This document shows positions 32,474 to 43,212 of a stretch of 64,000 nucleotides of DNA, piece by piece. The notes below the pieces were generated by a model, which saw only the letters and a program-made list of their open reading frames with translations, ran no database searches and was not told the DNA's origin. Source of the stretch: Haematobia irritans (taxonomy: Eukaryota > Arthropoda > Insecta > Diptera > Muscidae); assembly GCF_050003625.1 (NCBI RefSeq), contig NC_134401.1:93040852-93104851 (forward strand). Reading direction: 5' to 3'. Numbering within the stretch: the first letter of the stretch is position 1; each line of letters starts with the position of its first letter. Made by a program: the position numbers and the translations under genes.

Positions 32474-35400
32474 CTATGTGCTGTCTATGGGAAGTATGAC
32501 CAGTTTGGTAATAGGCCGGGTTATTAAGCCTTTTGCTGTAGTTACGTCTGCGACTCGTACTCTAGAATCCCGTCCGGGATACACTTTAACAATCCGGCCA
32601 AGTCGCCAGCAATTTGGAGGAATGTTCTCTTCGCGGATAACTACCAACATATTCTCCTTTAGATTTTCTGTTGGTCTTTGCCATTTATGTCGTTTGTGGA
32701 GCTCTTTCAGGTACTCATCTTTCCATCTTATGCAAAAATGCTGATGGATCGCCTTGAGCCTTTGCCATCGGTTCACCAAAGACATTGGAGCTTCTCGAAT
32801 GCTAGGATCTATCGGAGCTAAAATAGGAGATCCGATCAAAAAGTGTCCTGGAGTGAGTGCATTTAAATCTGAGGGGTCCTCAGACATAGGATATAGAGGA
32901 CGGGAATTGAGACACGACTCTATTCTAGCTAGTAAGGTTTGGAATTCCTCAAAAGTGTATTTCAAGTTAACAGCAATTTTTTTGAAGTGCGCTTTGAAGC
33001 TCTTCACTCCTGCTTCCCAAAGACCTCCCATATGTGGAGCCCCGGGCGGAATGAAGTGCCAGGATATATTCTGGTGGGAATAGTTAGCGATAACCGCTTG
33101 TTGGGAAGTTTGGATAAATTCTTTTGCAATGATTCTGGATGCACCTACGAATGTTGTGCCATTATCAGAGTGGATATGTAGAGGACAACCTCGGCGCGAA
33201 ATAAATCTACTAAATGCTGCCAGAAACGCCGGCGTGGATAGGTCGGAAGTTGCCTCGAGGTGTATCGCCTTGGTGGAGAAACATACGAATACACACACGT
33301 AACCCTTAGTTATAAGGCATGCCCTGCCAGTATAATTTTTAATATCAAACGGCCCTGCAAAATCGAGCCCGGTATGGACAAATGGGCGGGATATATCGAC
33401 TCTTTCAGGAGGTAAAGCGGACATTAGTTGAACTTGACATCGTTTTTTGTAGATGATACAGGGTTTACATTTGTTTATTACGGATTTTATCAAATTCTTA
33501 GCTCTTGGTATCCAAAACTGCGTACGAACTAATCTGAGTACTAACTGATTACCTCCGTGAAGGGATATGTCGTGAATAAACTGAACTAGCAACATGGACA
33601 AACGACATTTGTATGGTAGGATGATAGGATGCTTCTCATTATATGATAATGTCGTGGACGAAACCAGCCTACCACACACTCTCAGAATGCCTTCCGAATC
33701 ACAGAAGGGGTTTAAATTCAAAATGGGGCTAGATTTAGACAAAGGTGCCTTGGCTGATAGAGCCATGTATTCATTGGGAAAAAATGCCTTTTGACTCATA
33801 GATATCAGCCTATTTTGAACCATTAAGATCTCAGAGGAAGAAACTGCTGCCGAGGTTCTATGAAAACTTACCCGAAAGTTCGGATGAGTATGAAAGTAAA
33901 ACCGGTACATATAAGCAACCACGCGCAGAGCTCTTGGAAGAGAAGAGAAACGATTAAGCACATCATCAAACTCATCGAAATAATTAAAGTGAACGCTAAT
34001 CGATTTTCTTTCTATTTCGATTGCCTCTAAAGTGGAATTATTAGACTTCGGCCAGTCGTCAGGAGATTTCCGGAGCCATGATGGCCCATTCCACCATAGC
34101 GTGTTGCCAATAATTTCATTAGGATATACGCCACGGCTCGCCAAGTCAGCAGGGTTGGACCCTGAGTCTACATGAGCCCATTCGGATGGATTTACAATCT
34201 CTATAATCTTGGAAATCCTATTAGCTACAAATGTAGCCCAGAAGCACGGAGGCTTAGCCAACCATGCCAAAACTATTGTAGAGTCCGTCCAACAACGTAT
34301 AGAGTAGTTTCCTAAACTAAACCTCGATAAAAGATTATCCACCATTTCTGCCAATAATGTCGCACCACATAGCTCCAAACGTGGAATAGACAGTGTTTTA
34401 ATGGGTGCAACTCTAGTCTTTGATGACACCAAACTCGTAGAAACATAATCATCTGCCTCGACACGTACGTAAAGGACAGCTGCATACGCTTTTTCAGATG
34501 CGTCGCAGAACCCATGAAACTGAACCTTGCAGTTCGGACTATAGAGGAACCAACGTGGTATCTTAATGGAGTTTATGGATGGATAATGGGCTTGAAAAGA
34601 TTTCCATTTGGTTAGTATTTCATCGGAAACGGTATCATCCCATTCGGTTTTCTCCATCCATATTTGTTGCATGATTATCTTCGCAACAACAACGCATGGG
34701 GAAAGCCAACCCGCTGGATCGAATAATTTGGAAATTTGAGAGAGGATCTCCCGTTTGGAGAAAGTTTGAGAGCTGGAGAAAGGCGACATAGAAAAATAAA
34801 ACGAGTCAGACATAGCATTCCAACGAATGCCTAACGTCTTAGCCGAACTCCGATCATGAAACTGAAGGAAGTCATCGCAGAGTAAGTCTTCGCAGGGTAT
34901 ATTGGCTATCAGCTCCCTGGAGTTAGCTGTCCATTTCCTCATCGTAAATCCTGCGGAGCCCAAGGCGTTTACCAACTGACCCATAGCCTGTTTCGCCTCG
35001 TAAAGCGTATGGGCCCCCACCAATGCATCATCAACGTACATCGAGTTACGTAAGATATCGCTGGCCAAGGGGAAGGTTGACTGCACATCATCTGCCAATT
35101 GCAGAAGAGTGCGAATGGCTAAATATGGTGCGCAATTCACACCAAACGTCACTGTCTCCAGCTCAAAGTCCTGTACAGGAGAATCAGGGTTCTCCCGATA
35201 AAGGATACGTTGGAATGGTGTGTGTTGAGGATTCACACGGATTTGGCGGTACATCTTCGTGATGTCGCCATTAAATACAAAACGGAAGAATCTCCATCGT
35301 AGAATAAGAATCATAAGGTCATTCTGCAAAACTGGACCAATATGTAAAACGTCATTCAGACTTATGCCATTGGACGTAGGAGACGAAGCATTAAAAACAA

Positions 35401-37744
35401 CCCTTACCCGAGTGGTTGTACTCTCGGGTTTTATTACGGCATGGTGGGGTAAGTAATAGGCATTTTCAGGATTAATTGTATTCGGTGGATCGATTTTCCT
35501 CATATGACCCAATTGGACATACCCATTAAGGACTTCATCATATTCCAATTTGAATTGTGGCGTACGAAGCAATCGAGCTTCACTTCTAAAAAATTGAGCC
35601 ATAGCGTTCTTCCGAGACAAACCTATACCAATCCCTTCAGGAAAGTTGTCTTTGAACGGAAGAGATACCACATACCTACCGCTGTCGCTTCGTTTCGTTG
35701 TACGAAGGAACAAATCCTCACAAAACTCATCTGAAGGGGACATAAATTTCTTCCGTGGGAGTTCTTCCACCTCCCAAAAACGTGAAATCTCCTTTTCTAA
35801 TGAGATCTCATTGAAACAGGTGACGACCGAAGAGAAGAAGCATACGGGTTTGGCAGGAAGTGGACCCGTCAGGATCCATCCAAATATAGTCTCCTGTGCT
35901 ATCAAGGAGCCACAAATTTGACGTTGAACACCAGGTAACATAATGGAAGGGAGCAGATCTCCACCAAGTAAAAGGTCTATCTTAGAACTTTGATAAAACC
36001 TTGGATCAGCTAGCGGGATATTCGGGATATCGGAAAGAGACGATAAGTCTATTGTCCTCGACGGCAAGCTACCTGACAAGTGTGGAACAACCAAAGCTGT
36101 TGCAGAAAACTCAATGCCATTATCAACAGCAGGCGACAATGTGAAGGAGCATTCCTTCTGAACGGATGCAGAAACCGAATTGTTCAAACCAGAAACAGTA
36201 GCGTATGTCTTCCGAAAAGGAAGTCTCATAGAGTTAAAAAGTTTCTCAGATATGAATGTACCTTGTGAGCCAGAATCCACAAGAGCCCTCGCACAGATCA
36301 TGAGCCCATTATAGCTTATGTTTACCAACGCGGTTCCTAGCAACACATCCCTAGAACTGGTAGAAAAACAAGTATGTACAACCCCCTCTCCCGAAATGTT
36401 CGTGGACTGTATGGATGAGGACGGAACTTGTGAAGGAGTTGAATTCGATCCCGAGGGAGAATCCGATAATTTCGACTCTTCTCTATGCAACAACGTATTG
36501 TGTTTTTTATTGCATTTAAAACAAGAATACTTGCTTTTGCAGTTCTTGACGGAATGCACTCTAGAAAAACAGTTGGTGCATAATTTGTCCTTTTTTATCT
36601 CCGCTAACCTCTCAGACGGAGACATTTTCAAAAAACGAGGACATTTCCGTAGCAAATGAGTCTCCTTCGGGCACAATGGACAGTTGGGCTCAACCTTATT
36701 CTGAAAAGTGTGGACATGAGTGCCATTGGACTTGTTTCCGTACCGGTAGTCTGTCTTTGTAGTCGCCTTCGAAGCTGTAGAACTACCGGCAATACTTTTC
36801 CGAACTTCGGAAACGGACTCGAGTGTTCGATGCCTGTCGGTAAGAAAATTGTCCATTTTCTCCCACTTAGGAATGACCGTTTTGTCGGGCAATGTTTGCT
36901 CCCACAGTGTCAGAGTCGAGTTAGGGAGACAGTTGGAACAAACAAACACAAAAATGGGGTCCCAACCGCCCACATCAATCTCATAAAGTTCCAGCAGAGA
37001 TATGCATGAGTTGATGTCTCTTTGGAGGACTTTAAGAGCGGTAGCTGTCTCATTAGATATGGGAGAAAGCCCGAACAATTTCTTCAATTGGATGTTAATG
37101 AGGGCTCTTTTGTTCTCGTACCTAGAACATAAGTTGGCCCAAGCTACCCGAAAATTCTCATTGGTAAGGGGAACCTTCTTGACTATATCGTGGGCCTCAC
37201 CTTTCGTCTTCTGGCTCAAATGGAATAGTTTTTCCACGGAGCTCAGGCGCGGATTTTTGATGCAAACTGCCTCAAAAATATCCCGAAAAGTCGGCCACGA
37301 GGAATAATCACCACAAAATATTGGTATTTCACATGGTGGCAAGGTGAAGCCAAACCCTTGTCCCGAATCGGACCTTGTCGTCAGGTCCACTTTAGGGGTG
37401 GTAGTCGAGGCGGATATAGCATGCGCCCGTTCTCTTAAATGGGTGCTACACCGGCAATAAGTGATATAGGCACTAGTGTACTTGTGCCTCAAGTTGTCCA
37501 ACTCGGATTCACCGCTCTCCTTATCTCCCTTATTTTTGCCATCCCCTTCAGCCACCTCGAGTTCAGCCTCAATATCTGCAAGACATTTGTCATAAGAAAT
37601 TTTAACGTCCCGCCATATTGACGCCAACTCCTCCCTATGGACATCAATTGAGTGGATAGAGGACATGGGAGCGGCATGCGCATCTAAGCTTGCCTCGAAA
37701 AACACTAGCTCATTAGCTAACCTGGTAAAAGCCTCTAGGGACAT
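32474..37744 (-). CDS. BEL/Pao Gag-Pol polyprotein
   Basis: 1756 aa without interruption. Gag with a retrotransposon capsid-like region at about 130-290 (PIFCGDYSSWPTFRDIFEA); zinc knuckles at C355/C358/H363/C368, C389/C392/H397/C402 and C408/C411/H415/H420; aspartic protease with DSG at 490-492. Reverse transcriptase spans about 720-960 with YVDDA at 903-907. RNase H has CDAS near 1080 and WTDST at 1152-1156. Integrase has an HHCC zinc site (H1391, H1396, C1426, C1429) and catalytic D1461, D1527 and E1577. Protease-RT-RNase H-integrase order and these motifs are typical of the BEL/Pao superfamily. Gag and Pol share one frame, common in this group. All catalytic residues are present. Confidence 0.97.
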   Translation of the reverse strand: MSLEAFTRLANELVFFEASLDAHAAPMSSIHSIDVHREELASIWRDVKISYDKCLADIEAELEVAEGDGKNKGDKESGESELDNLRHKYTSAYITYCRCSTHLRERAHAISASTTTPKVDLTTRSDSGQGFGFTLPPCEIPIFCGDYSSWPTFRDIFEAVCIKNPRLSSVEKLFHLSQKTKGEAHDIVKKVPLTNENFRVAWANLCSRYENKRALINIQLKKLFGLSPISNETATALKVLQRDINSCISLLELYEIDVGGWDPIFVFVCSNCLPNSTLTLWEQTLPDKTVIPKWEKMDNFLTDRHRTLESVSEVRKSIAGSSTASKATTKTDYRYGNKSNGTHVHTFQNKVEPNCPLCPKETHLLRKCPRFLKMSPSERLAEIKKDKLCTNCFSRVHSVKNCKSKYSCFKCNKKHNTLLHREESKLSDSPSGSNSTPSQVPSSSIQSTNISGEGVVHTCFSTSSRDVLLGTALVNISYNGLMICARALVDSGSQGTFISEKLFNSMRLPFRKTYATVSGLNNSVSASVQKECSFTLSPAVDNGIEFSATALVVPHLSGSLPSRTIDLSSLSDIPNIPLADPRFYQSSKIDLLLGGDLLPSIMLPGVQRQICGSLIAQETIFGWILTGPLPAKPVCFFSSVVTCFNEISLEKEISRFWEVEELPRKKFMSPSDEFCEDLFLRTTKRSDSGRYVVSLPFKDNFPEGIGIGLSRKNAMAQFFRSEARLLRTPQFKLEYDEVLNGYVQLGHMRKIDPPNTINPENAYYLPHHAVIKPESTTTRVRVVFNASSPTSNGISLNDVLHIGPVLQNDLMILILRWRFFRFVFNGDITKMYRQIRVNPQHTPFQRILYRENPDSPVQDFELETVTFGVNCAPYLAIRTLLQLADDVQSTFPLASDILRNSMYVDDALVGAHTLYEAKQAMGQLVNALGSAGFTMRKWTANSRELIANIPCEDLLCDDFLQFHDRSSAKTLGIRWNAMSDSFYFSMSPFSSSQTFSKREILSQISKLFDPAGWLSPCVVVAKIIMQQIWMEKTEWDDTVSDEILTKWKSFQAHYPSINSIKIPRWFLYSPNCKVQFHGFCDASEKAYAAVLYVRVEADDYVSTSLVSSKTRVAPIKTLSIPRLELCGATLLAEMVDNLLSRFSLGNYSIRCWTDSTIVLAWLAKPPCFWATFVANRISKIIEIVNPSEWAHVDSGSNPADLASRGVYPNEIIGNTLWWNGPSWLRKSPDDWPKSNNSTLEAIEIERKSISVHFNYFDEFDDVLNRFSSLPRALRVVAYMYRFYFHTHPNFRVSFHRTSAAVSSSEILMVQNRLISMSQKAFFPNEYMALSAKAPLSKSSPILNLNPFCDSEGILRVCGRLVSSTTLSYNEKHPIILPYKCRLSMLLVQFIHDISLHGGNQLVLRLVRTQFWIPRAKNLIKSVINKCKPCIIYKKRCQVQLMSALPPERVDISRPFVHTGLDFAGPFDIKNYTGRACLITKGYVCVFVCFSTKAIHLEATSDLSTPAFLAAFSRFISRRGCPLHIHSDNGTTFVGASRIIAKEFIQTSQQAVIANYSHQNISWHFIPPGAPHMGGLWEAGVKSFKAHFKKIAVNLKYTFEEFQTLLARIESCLNSRPLYPMSEDPSDLNALTPGHFLIGSPILAPIDPSIREAPMSLVNRWQRLKAIHQHFCIRWKDEYLKELHKRHKWQRPTENLKENMLVVIREENIPPNCWRLGRIVKVYPGRDSRVRVADVTTAKGLITRPITKLVILPIDST

Positions 37745-39805
37745 GTCGATATCTATTCAGTGCCGCTAAAGTCGTATATACAAAAGTGTTATAGAAATAC
37801 TGCTAACAATTATTTGGGTAGGATATCCATAAGCGAAAAAGTGTATGAAATTGCAAGCAGTACGATCGGAGTAAAGGAAAAAATTGAGCCCGAGGGCAAG
37901 TAGAATAATAAAAGAGTATATACAACTGGGCGTAGATCGACCAAGTGGATACAGATCGGGGTAAATATCCCGAAGAGGTAAGCAATCGAGCATTCAAAAA
38001 ATGTCAATAAAGAAAATTAATAAATTCTACAAGCAAGACTCGATGGTAAAAAAATTGTCACTGACAGCAATATGTCCAAGACTGTAAAAAACTGAAGAAA
38101 ACGGAAATAATAATCCGTTCAGCTTGTAAATAGGCGAGCCACACACTATGTACGATCCATGTGTTTCAATGATCGAGTTAAAATTCAATATGTCCCAGTT
38201 CAATTTACCTAAATGTAACTGCAATAAAAAATGTGCGTTGGGTGGCAGTTAATTCAGAGAAAGTTACATGGAAAAAAGAAAGTAGCTGAGGTCGTTGCCC
38301 TTTCGCTAATCTTTGTTTTGCTAAACTTGTCCTTAAAAACGATATGGAATAGTGGAATATGAACGAGATAGCATGAGTGAATTCTGAATCGAAAAAGGAC
38401 AGATAGCCAACCAAAAAATAGAAAACGGAGAGAACATGGACTGTACGAATTGTTTACGAATAGGACTCAATTATTGAAATATGGATAATAGGAAGAGGGA
38501 GGGGTGGAGTTTAGCAAAATGCATGAAAAAAAAGTTCTGCTAGAGAGTCGTAGAGAATCAACATTACTCTCGAAGAAATAGATCGGTGAGAATTAAAAAT
38601 CGCAGATTCCGTTTTAACCCTTTCGTTTGGCTCCAAGCACACTGCGCATAAGTTGGTTAAATTCTAAAACCATAGTAAATTTCCTCGAAACTCAATGGTC
38701 CGAAAGTCCAAATATATAAAAGTGTCATGTAAATCCTGGCATATGCGACCGTTTCGAAGAGAAATGGATGATCGCTTCATCCATCGAAATGAAATTCATG
38801 GGAAAACTTATTTATTTTCACTATAGATGGAACCCGGTCATAACAAAATAGGCCGAGAACGTATGGTACTATACAGTAAAATATGGACTGAACCATAAAT
38901 AAAGATACATGTCTAGCAAGAGCTCTCTTACACGGGCAATTTTTCCCGGGTGGAATTTGAATGGTGTCTTAGAGCAGTTGAGTATGAATTCAACAGTAAG
39001 ACACAAAAAAATAGATATGAAGAATAACACCAAGAAGTAAGTCTCCAAAGAGAACCCAAAAAACAAATGATAAAAAAGCATGCAATGACAACTACAAATT
39101 TGTTGCCATTCTCAGTAATGTACCTGAAAACAAGCGTTCATGCATACATACACATCAATGCAAAAAACCTGAAAAAGAGTTCACCATATCATAGTAACAT
39201 ACATAAATCGATGAGCTAACAGAGCTCTCTTCGCGTCTAACAGAGCTCTGGATTTAACAGCCGCATCGATAAACTCGAAATCGGGGAATAGTCATGTAAG
39301 TGTGTTGCACGTGGGCATGGAATATGTAATTCTATCCAAATTAAGTCCACTCACCGGTATGTGTAGCTCAAAAAAATCAGTTATCAGCTCCAACACAGAA
39401 TTGATACTTTCTATTTCATTTATAACACCGCTTGGATGATCAAAACAATATATGACATTTTCCGTTCCACTAGAACAATACACAACATCTACACGATTTA
39501 GTTAGTTTATCGTCTCATTCCGCGCATCAGATGTACGTCTTGTACAATTACAATATCGCTATCAAACTTTTAAGGGCTTTTTGTAGTTTTTTCTTCTTTT
39601 CCGTAATGCAATAAAATTAATATTAACTGGCGTTTATTTTATGCTTATTATCACTACCGCACTACCACTTGGAATGAATTTACGAATGGAGAAGAAATGT
39701 AAACTAACCTGATGTTGTGCTGCTGCTGAAGTGTGTAGAGATGGTACTGGTGGTGGCGAAACTGGAGTTCTCTCAGAGCACAAGTCTCCAAATAAACGCA
39801 GCAAT
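37745..39805 (-). other. Long untranslated leader of the BEL/Pao element
   Basis: About 2 kb between the primer-binding site and the Gag start, unusually long. Only short ORFs without recognisable domains. It may hold packaging signals, splice donors or an internal ribosome entry region; none can be shown. Confidence 0.6.
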
Positions 39806-39823
39806 CCGGATCGAACGGGACCA
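39806..39823 (-). promoter_or_regulatory. Primer-binding site of the BEL/Pao element
   Basis: Two bases inside the 5' LTR the minus strand reads TGGTCCCGTTCGATCCGG. Its complement ends in ACCA and contains a TTCGA-type T-arm, as expected of a tRNA 3' end. The tRNA species was not identified. Confidence 0.7.
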
Positions 39824-39825
39824 AA

Positions 39826-40308
39826 TGTTTATGGAGCACGGGAGCACAATATATTTGGAGAAGAGCTGAGAGTATTTAAAAGGAGGTGCAAAGCAAAAAC
39901 AGGACCACAATCTCGAAAGATATTTAGAGTGGAACTTTTCACTCCAGATGGTTTTATGATCGCGAAGTGTAGATTGGACAATAGAATGAGAGGAATAAAT
40001 GGAAACAAAATATTGTGATTTTGTAAACAATTTTGGATTTTATTTTCTTAGGATTGTCGATCTTACCAGTACGATAGTTACAGCAGAACAACGAGGTATT
40101 CCTTTTTAGGATTTTATGGCGGAAGTTGTATCTCGGTATGATAGTTTGTCGATAATTTCGTTAAAAAATATTAAATGTCATTGACGTACTAATAATCGAT
40201 TGGGGATTTTAGAACGTGTTTTTGGGAATTAATATATCTGGGACAATAAATTATTTACGATTATTATTCAATCCAATTTATGTTAGTTTACCGATATTGG
40301 CATAAACA
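39826..40308 (-). repeat. 5' LTR of the BEL/Pao element
   Basis: 483 bp with the same ends as the partner LTR. Followed by the AATTC duplication at 40309-40313. Confidence 0.95.
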
Positions 40309-40408
40309 AATTCTATTTGAGTTCATGGAATTATTGCGTTTTAAGAAAGTTTCCATGGCCTCAACAATTATTTACGTACGTTAGTTAAATTAACTAAAAC
40401 AGAGGAAA

Positions 40409-40495
40409 CAAGTAAGTAAAGTCTAAAGTCGGGCGGGGCCGACTATATTATACCCTTCGCCATTATGTAGACAAAATTTGTGTTAAAGGGTGTTA
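40409..40495 (-). mobile_element. Helentron-like family C end, interrupted by a Tc1/mariner insertion
   Basis: aacaagtaagtaaagtc followed by a GTCGG...CCGAC hairpin and TATACCCTTCGCCATTATG. Same plan as families A and B (hairpin, then TACCC-type subterminal repeat) with another sequence. It probably continues at 42126 after the TA-flanked insertion. Confidence 0.55.
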
Positions 40496-42123
40496 CGGTC
40501 AAAATTTGGTCAATATAAACTTGACGTATTTCTTTCAATTTTGCATTTAAAAAACCTGAACACCCCTCATTTTGAAGGTGTGTGTGTGTAGAATGTTGCT
40601 CCTTTTTTGATTTTGGAATTCACTCTTCAGTTGTCAAAATCAAAGATAATAAAAGAGGAAGACGGGAGATTGGCTACTGAGCACATCAAACCATTTACCA
40701 CATTAGTTTAATACTCGAACCAAACGCGTATACGACAAGTATTGACATAGCATTAAAATGCAAATAAAAATAAATTAAGAGTACGAAATAAATTTCCATA
40801 AAGGGGAAAATGTAATTTTTTTTGTTGTTGCCTAAAATTTAACATTGTTTCATTAAGAAAATTACATTTTTCATTTAAAAAATAAAAACGAAAAACAACT
40901 AAAAGATTACAAACATGTATTAAACTAATCTGGTAAATGCAACATTTGGTATGACGCAAGCCAATCTCCCATCTTCCTCTTTTATTATCTTTGGTCAAAA
41001 TGCCGTCCAAGCAAGAAGAGTAGCGTATCAAAATTTTGCTCGGGCATCGCAAAAATCCGAGCTACTCGCACGCAAAGCTGGCAAAATCGCTAAAAGTTGC
41101 CAAATCAACCGTTACAAATGTAATTAAAGTGTTTGGGGAACGTTTGTCGACAGCCAGGAAGTCTGGATCGGGGGAAAATCGTAAACCGGAAGCCGCTGAG
41201 ACGACAAAGAGAGTTGCCGGTAGTTTCAAGCGAAACCCTAACCTCTCTCTCTCCGAGATGCCGCAAATAAGCTGGGTGTATCGTCTACAACCGTGCATCG
41301 AGCCAAAACACGAGCCGGACTATCGACTTACAAGAAGGTAGTGACTCCAAATCGCGATGATATACAAAATACGACGGCCAAAGCGCGATCCCGGAGGCTG
41401 TACACGACGATGCTGACGAAGTTTGACTGCGTGGTAATGGACGACGAAACCTACGTCAAAGCCGACTGCAAGCAGCTTCCGGGACAGGAGTTTTATACGG
41501 CAAAAGGAAGGGGAAAGGTAGCAGATATTTTCAAGCACATAAAACTGTCAAAGTTCGCAAAGAAATATCCATCTGTACCTGTGGCTTGAAAAGCAACGTT
41601 TTCATAGCTTCCGGGACTGTCAACCAAGAAATTTACGTGAAAGAGTGTTTGAATAAACGTCTGCTGCCTTTCCTGAAGAAACACGGTTGTTCCGTACTGT
41701 TTTGGCCGGATTTGGCATCTTGCCATTACGGTAAAAAGGCCATGGAGTGGTACGTACAGGTGGTTCCCAAGGACAAGAACCCTCCCAACACGCCAGAGCT
41801 CCTCCTAATTGAGAAATACTGGGCTATTGTCAAGCGGAACCTAAAGAATACCAAAAAAACTGCTACGAACGAGCAGCAGTTCAAGGCAAACTGGCTTTCT
41901 GCGGCGAAGAAGGAGGACAAGGTGGCTGTACAAAATCTGATGGCAGGTGTGAAGCGTGAGGACCGGCAATTCGGATTTGGAAAAGCGAAAGCCTAACTGA
42001 ATATTTTTCCTGAATTTTATACTAATTGAACTTGAAAAAGAAATTTAATTTGATTTTTTAAATAAACGATTTCACCGATTTACACGCGTTTTCCCTTGAC
42101 CAAATTTTGACCTTATCACCCTT
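40496..42123 (+). pseudogene. Tc1/mariner DD37E element, full length, inactivated transposase
   Basis: A 1628-bp element with ends AAGGGTGTTACGGTCAAAAT and, inverted on the right, AAGGGTGATAAGGTCAAAAT, flanked by TA. The ATG at 41000 starts MPSKQEE, then an in-frame TAG. The DNA-binding region KNPSYSHAKLAKSLKVAKST is readable, and MDDETYVKAD, FWPDLASCHY and ELLLIEKYW mark the catalytic D, D and E. A 14-bp deletion near 41570 shifts the frame (compare the copy at 1-1158), and 12 bp are missing after EWY. A 353-bp MITE at 40641-40993 sits just before the start codon. Confidence 0.88.
40641..40993. mobile_element. MITE with 35-bp inverted repeats and 8-bp target duplication
   Basis: Ends CAAAGATAATAAAAGAGG... 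and the exact or near-exact inverse on the right (one mismatch noticed in the 35 bp). Flanked by GTCAAAAT at 40633-40640 and 40994-41001. An 8-bp duplication fits the hAT superfamily. The right duplication contains the ATG context of the transposase. Confidence 0.88.
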
Positions 42124-42125
42124 TA

Positions 42126-43212
42126 CCATCTCAACTACTTCAAATTTGCTGGGAGCTATAACATATAAAGGTTTGCATTTCCAGATACAAATACATTTAA
42201 TGGAGACAATTTTTTGCACTTTTGCAAAAACTCTAGAATTACAATTTAAATCGGCTAACGCCCTGGGATGAAACACAATGTTAGTAAACATAAAAATATG
42301 GGAAATATGAAGCGAGAGAAATTTTAATGCAATTGTACAAAAGAGCATTTATGATTTATCAGGCGATACATATGTATTCGAGATATAGGACAATTTTAGT
42401 AATATTAACAATTATTGCAACTCATCAGTGGCGATTTTAGAAGGATATTGGTTAGATCTCGCCAAGATATGTGGTCAAGTGTGGGTTATGATATATTATT
42501 TGGTCAAGTCGGGCGACTTGGAGCCTTATTTAAAACTCAACCGTTCTGTGGAAATTCTGGAATTACAGTGTTAAGGTCATAAGATATGGGGAAATCATCA
42601 CAGAATTTTGTGTCAAGTGTGAGAATTTTGGCCATATTTGTATAAACCGGAAAAAAATATGTGGAGACTTTATCTAAATCTGAACCAAATTAGATCAAAC
42701 TTGACAAACTTAAATATCATATTAAATATATTCTCTGTGGAAACTATCCAGTCGATTGTAGGAAAATAGCATTGAAAATGGGTCTAAAATATGAAACAGT
42801 CTACCATATTTCCCCAACTCTGGTGTACGTATATGTGGGAGCAAGGCCGTATTCAGGGGGGCGATGAGGGGGATCAAACCCCCCCCCCCCCCGAAATGAA
42901 TGAATATTTTTATATAAATAAATATATATTTTTAGCTGCATAGAAAAATCTTATCGAAGATGTTGAAAAAAAGCTGGAGGTTTTATTTTGAAAAACGCTT
43001 ACCTATAAAACTTGCACAAATCATAGAATACTAGTTGAAAAGCCCGTCAAACGACGGTCGAAAAAACAAATTATTTTTGTTCTCGCACCACAAATTTCAT
43101 TTTTGGAAAATGTATTTCTGCTTTTTATGTGTGTTTGTTGTTATTTTTGTGAACATGACTCGCTTTGTTTGGCCATAGCAACAACAACGAAACAGCCAAA
43201 CACACATGTGTA
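42126..43212. other. Repeat-derived stretch, mostly unassigned
   Basis: 42130-42850 has phrases of Helentron-like families C/D (gaacc-aaat, atatgtgggagca). A 15-base C run lies at 42883-42896 beside ggccgtattcagg; a mirrored version (acccccccgaattaacatcctggctacggcc) occurs at 45835-45870, so both are ends of one dispersed element. No gene seen. Confidence 0.45.

Larger units (their letters stand above)
30647..40308 (-). mobile_element. Intact BEL/Pao LTR retrotransposon, 9662 bp
   Basis: Bounded by two 483-bp LTRs (30647-31129 and 39826-40308) that start TGTTTATG and end CATAAACA. It is flanked by a perfect 5-bp target duplication AATTC at 30642-30646 and 40309-40313. Coding is on the minus strand, so the 5' LTR is the right one. 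Order in transcription: LTR, primer-binding site, 2.1-kb leader, Gag-Pol, accessory ORF, purine-rich tract (AAGGCCGGCGGAA), LTR. One LTR mismatch was noticed (30934 A versus 40113 T), and the main ORF has no stops, so insertion is recent and the element may be active. Confidence 0.95.

Noticed and set aside
32430..37621. Plus-strand ORFs of 60-117 aa across the BEL/Pao region
   Set aside because: Antisense shadows of the Gag-Pol and accessory genes, without motifs.
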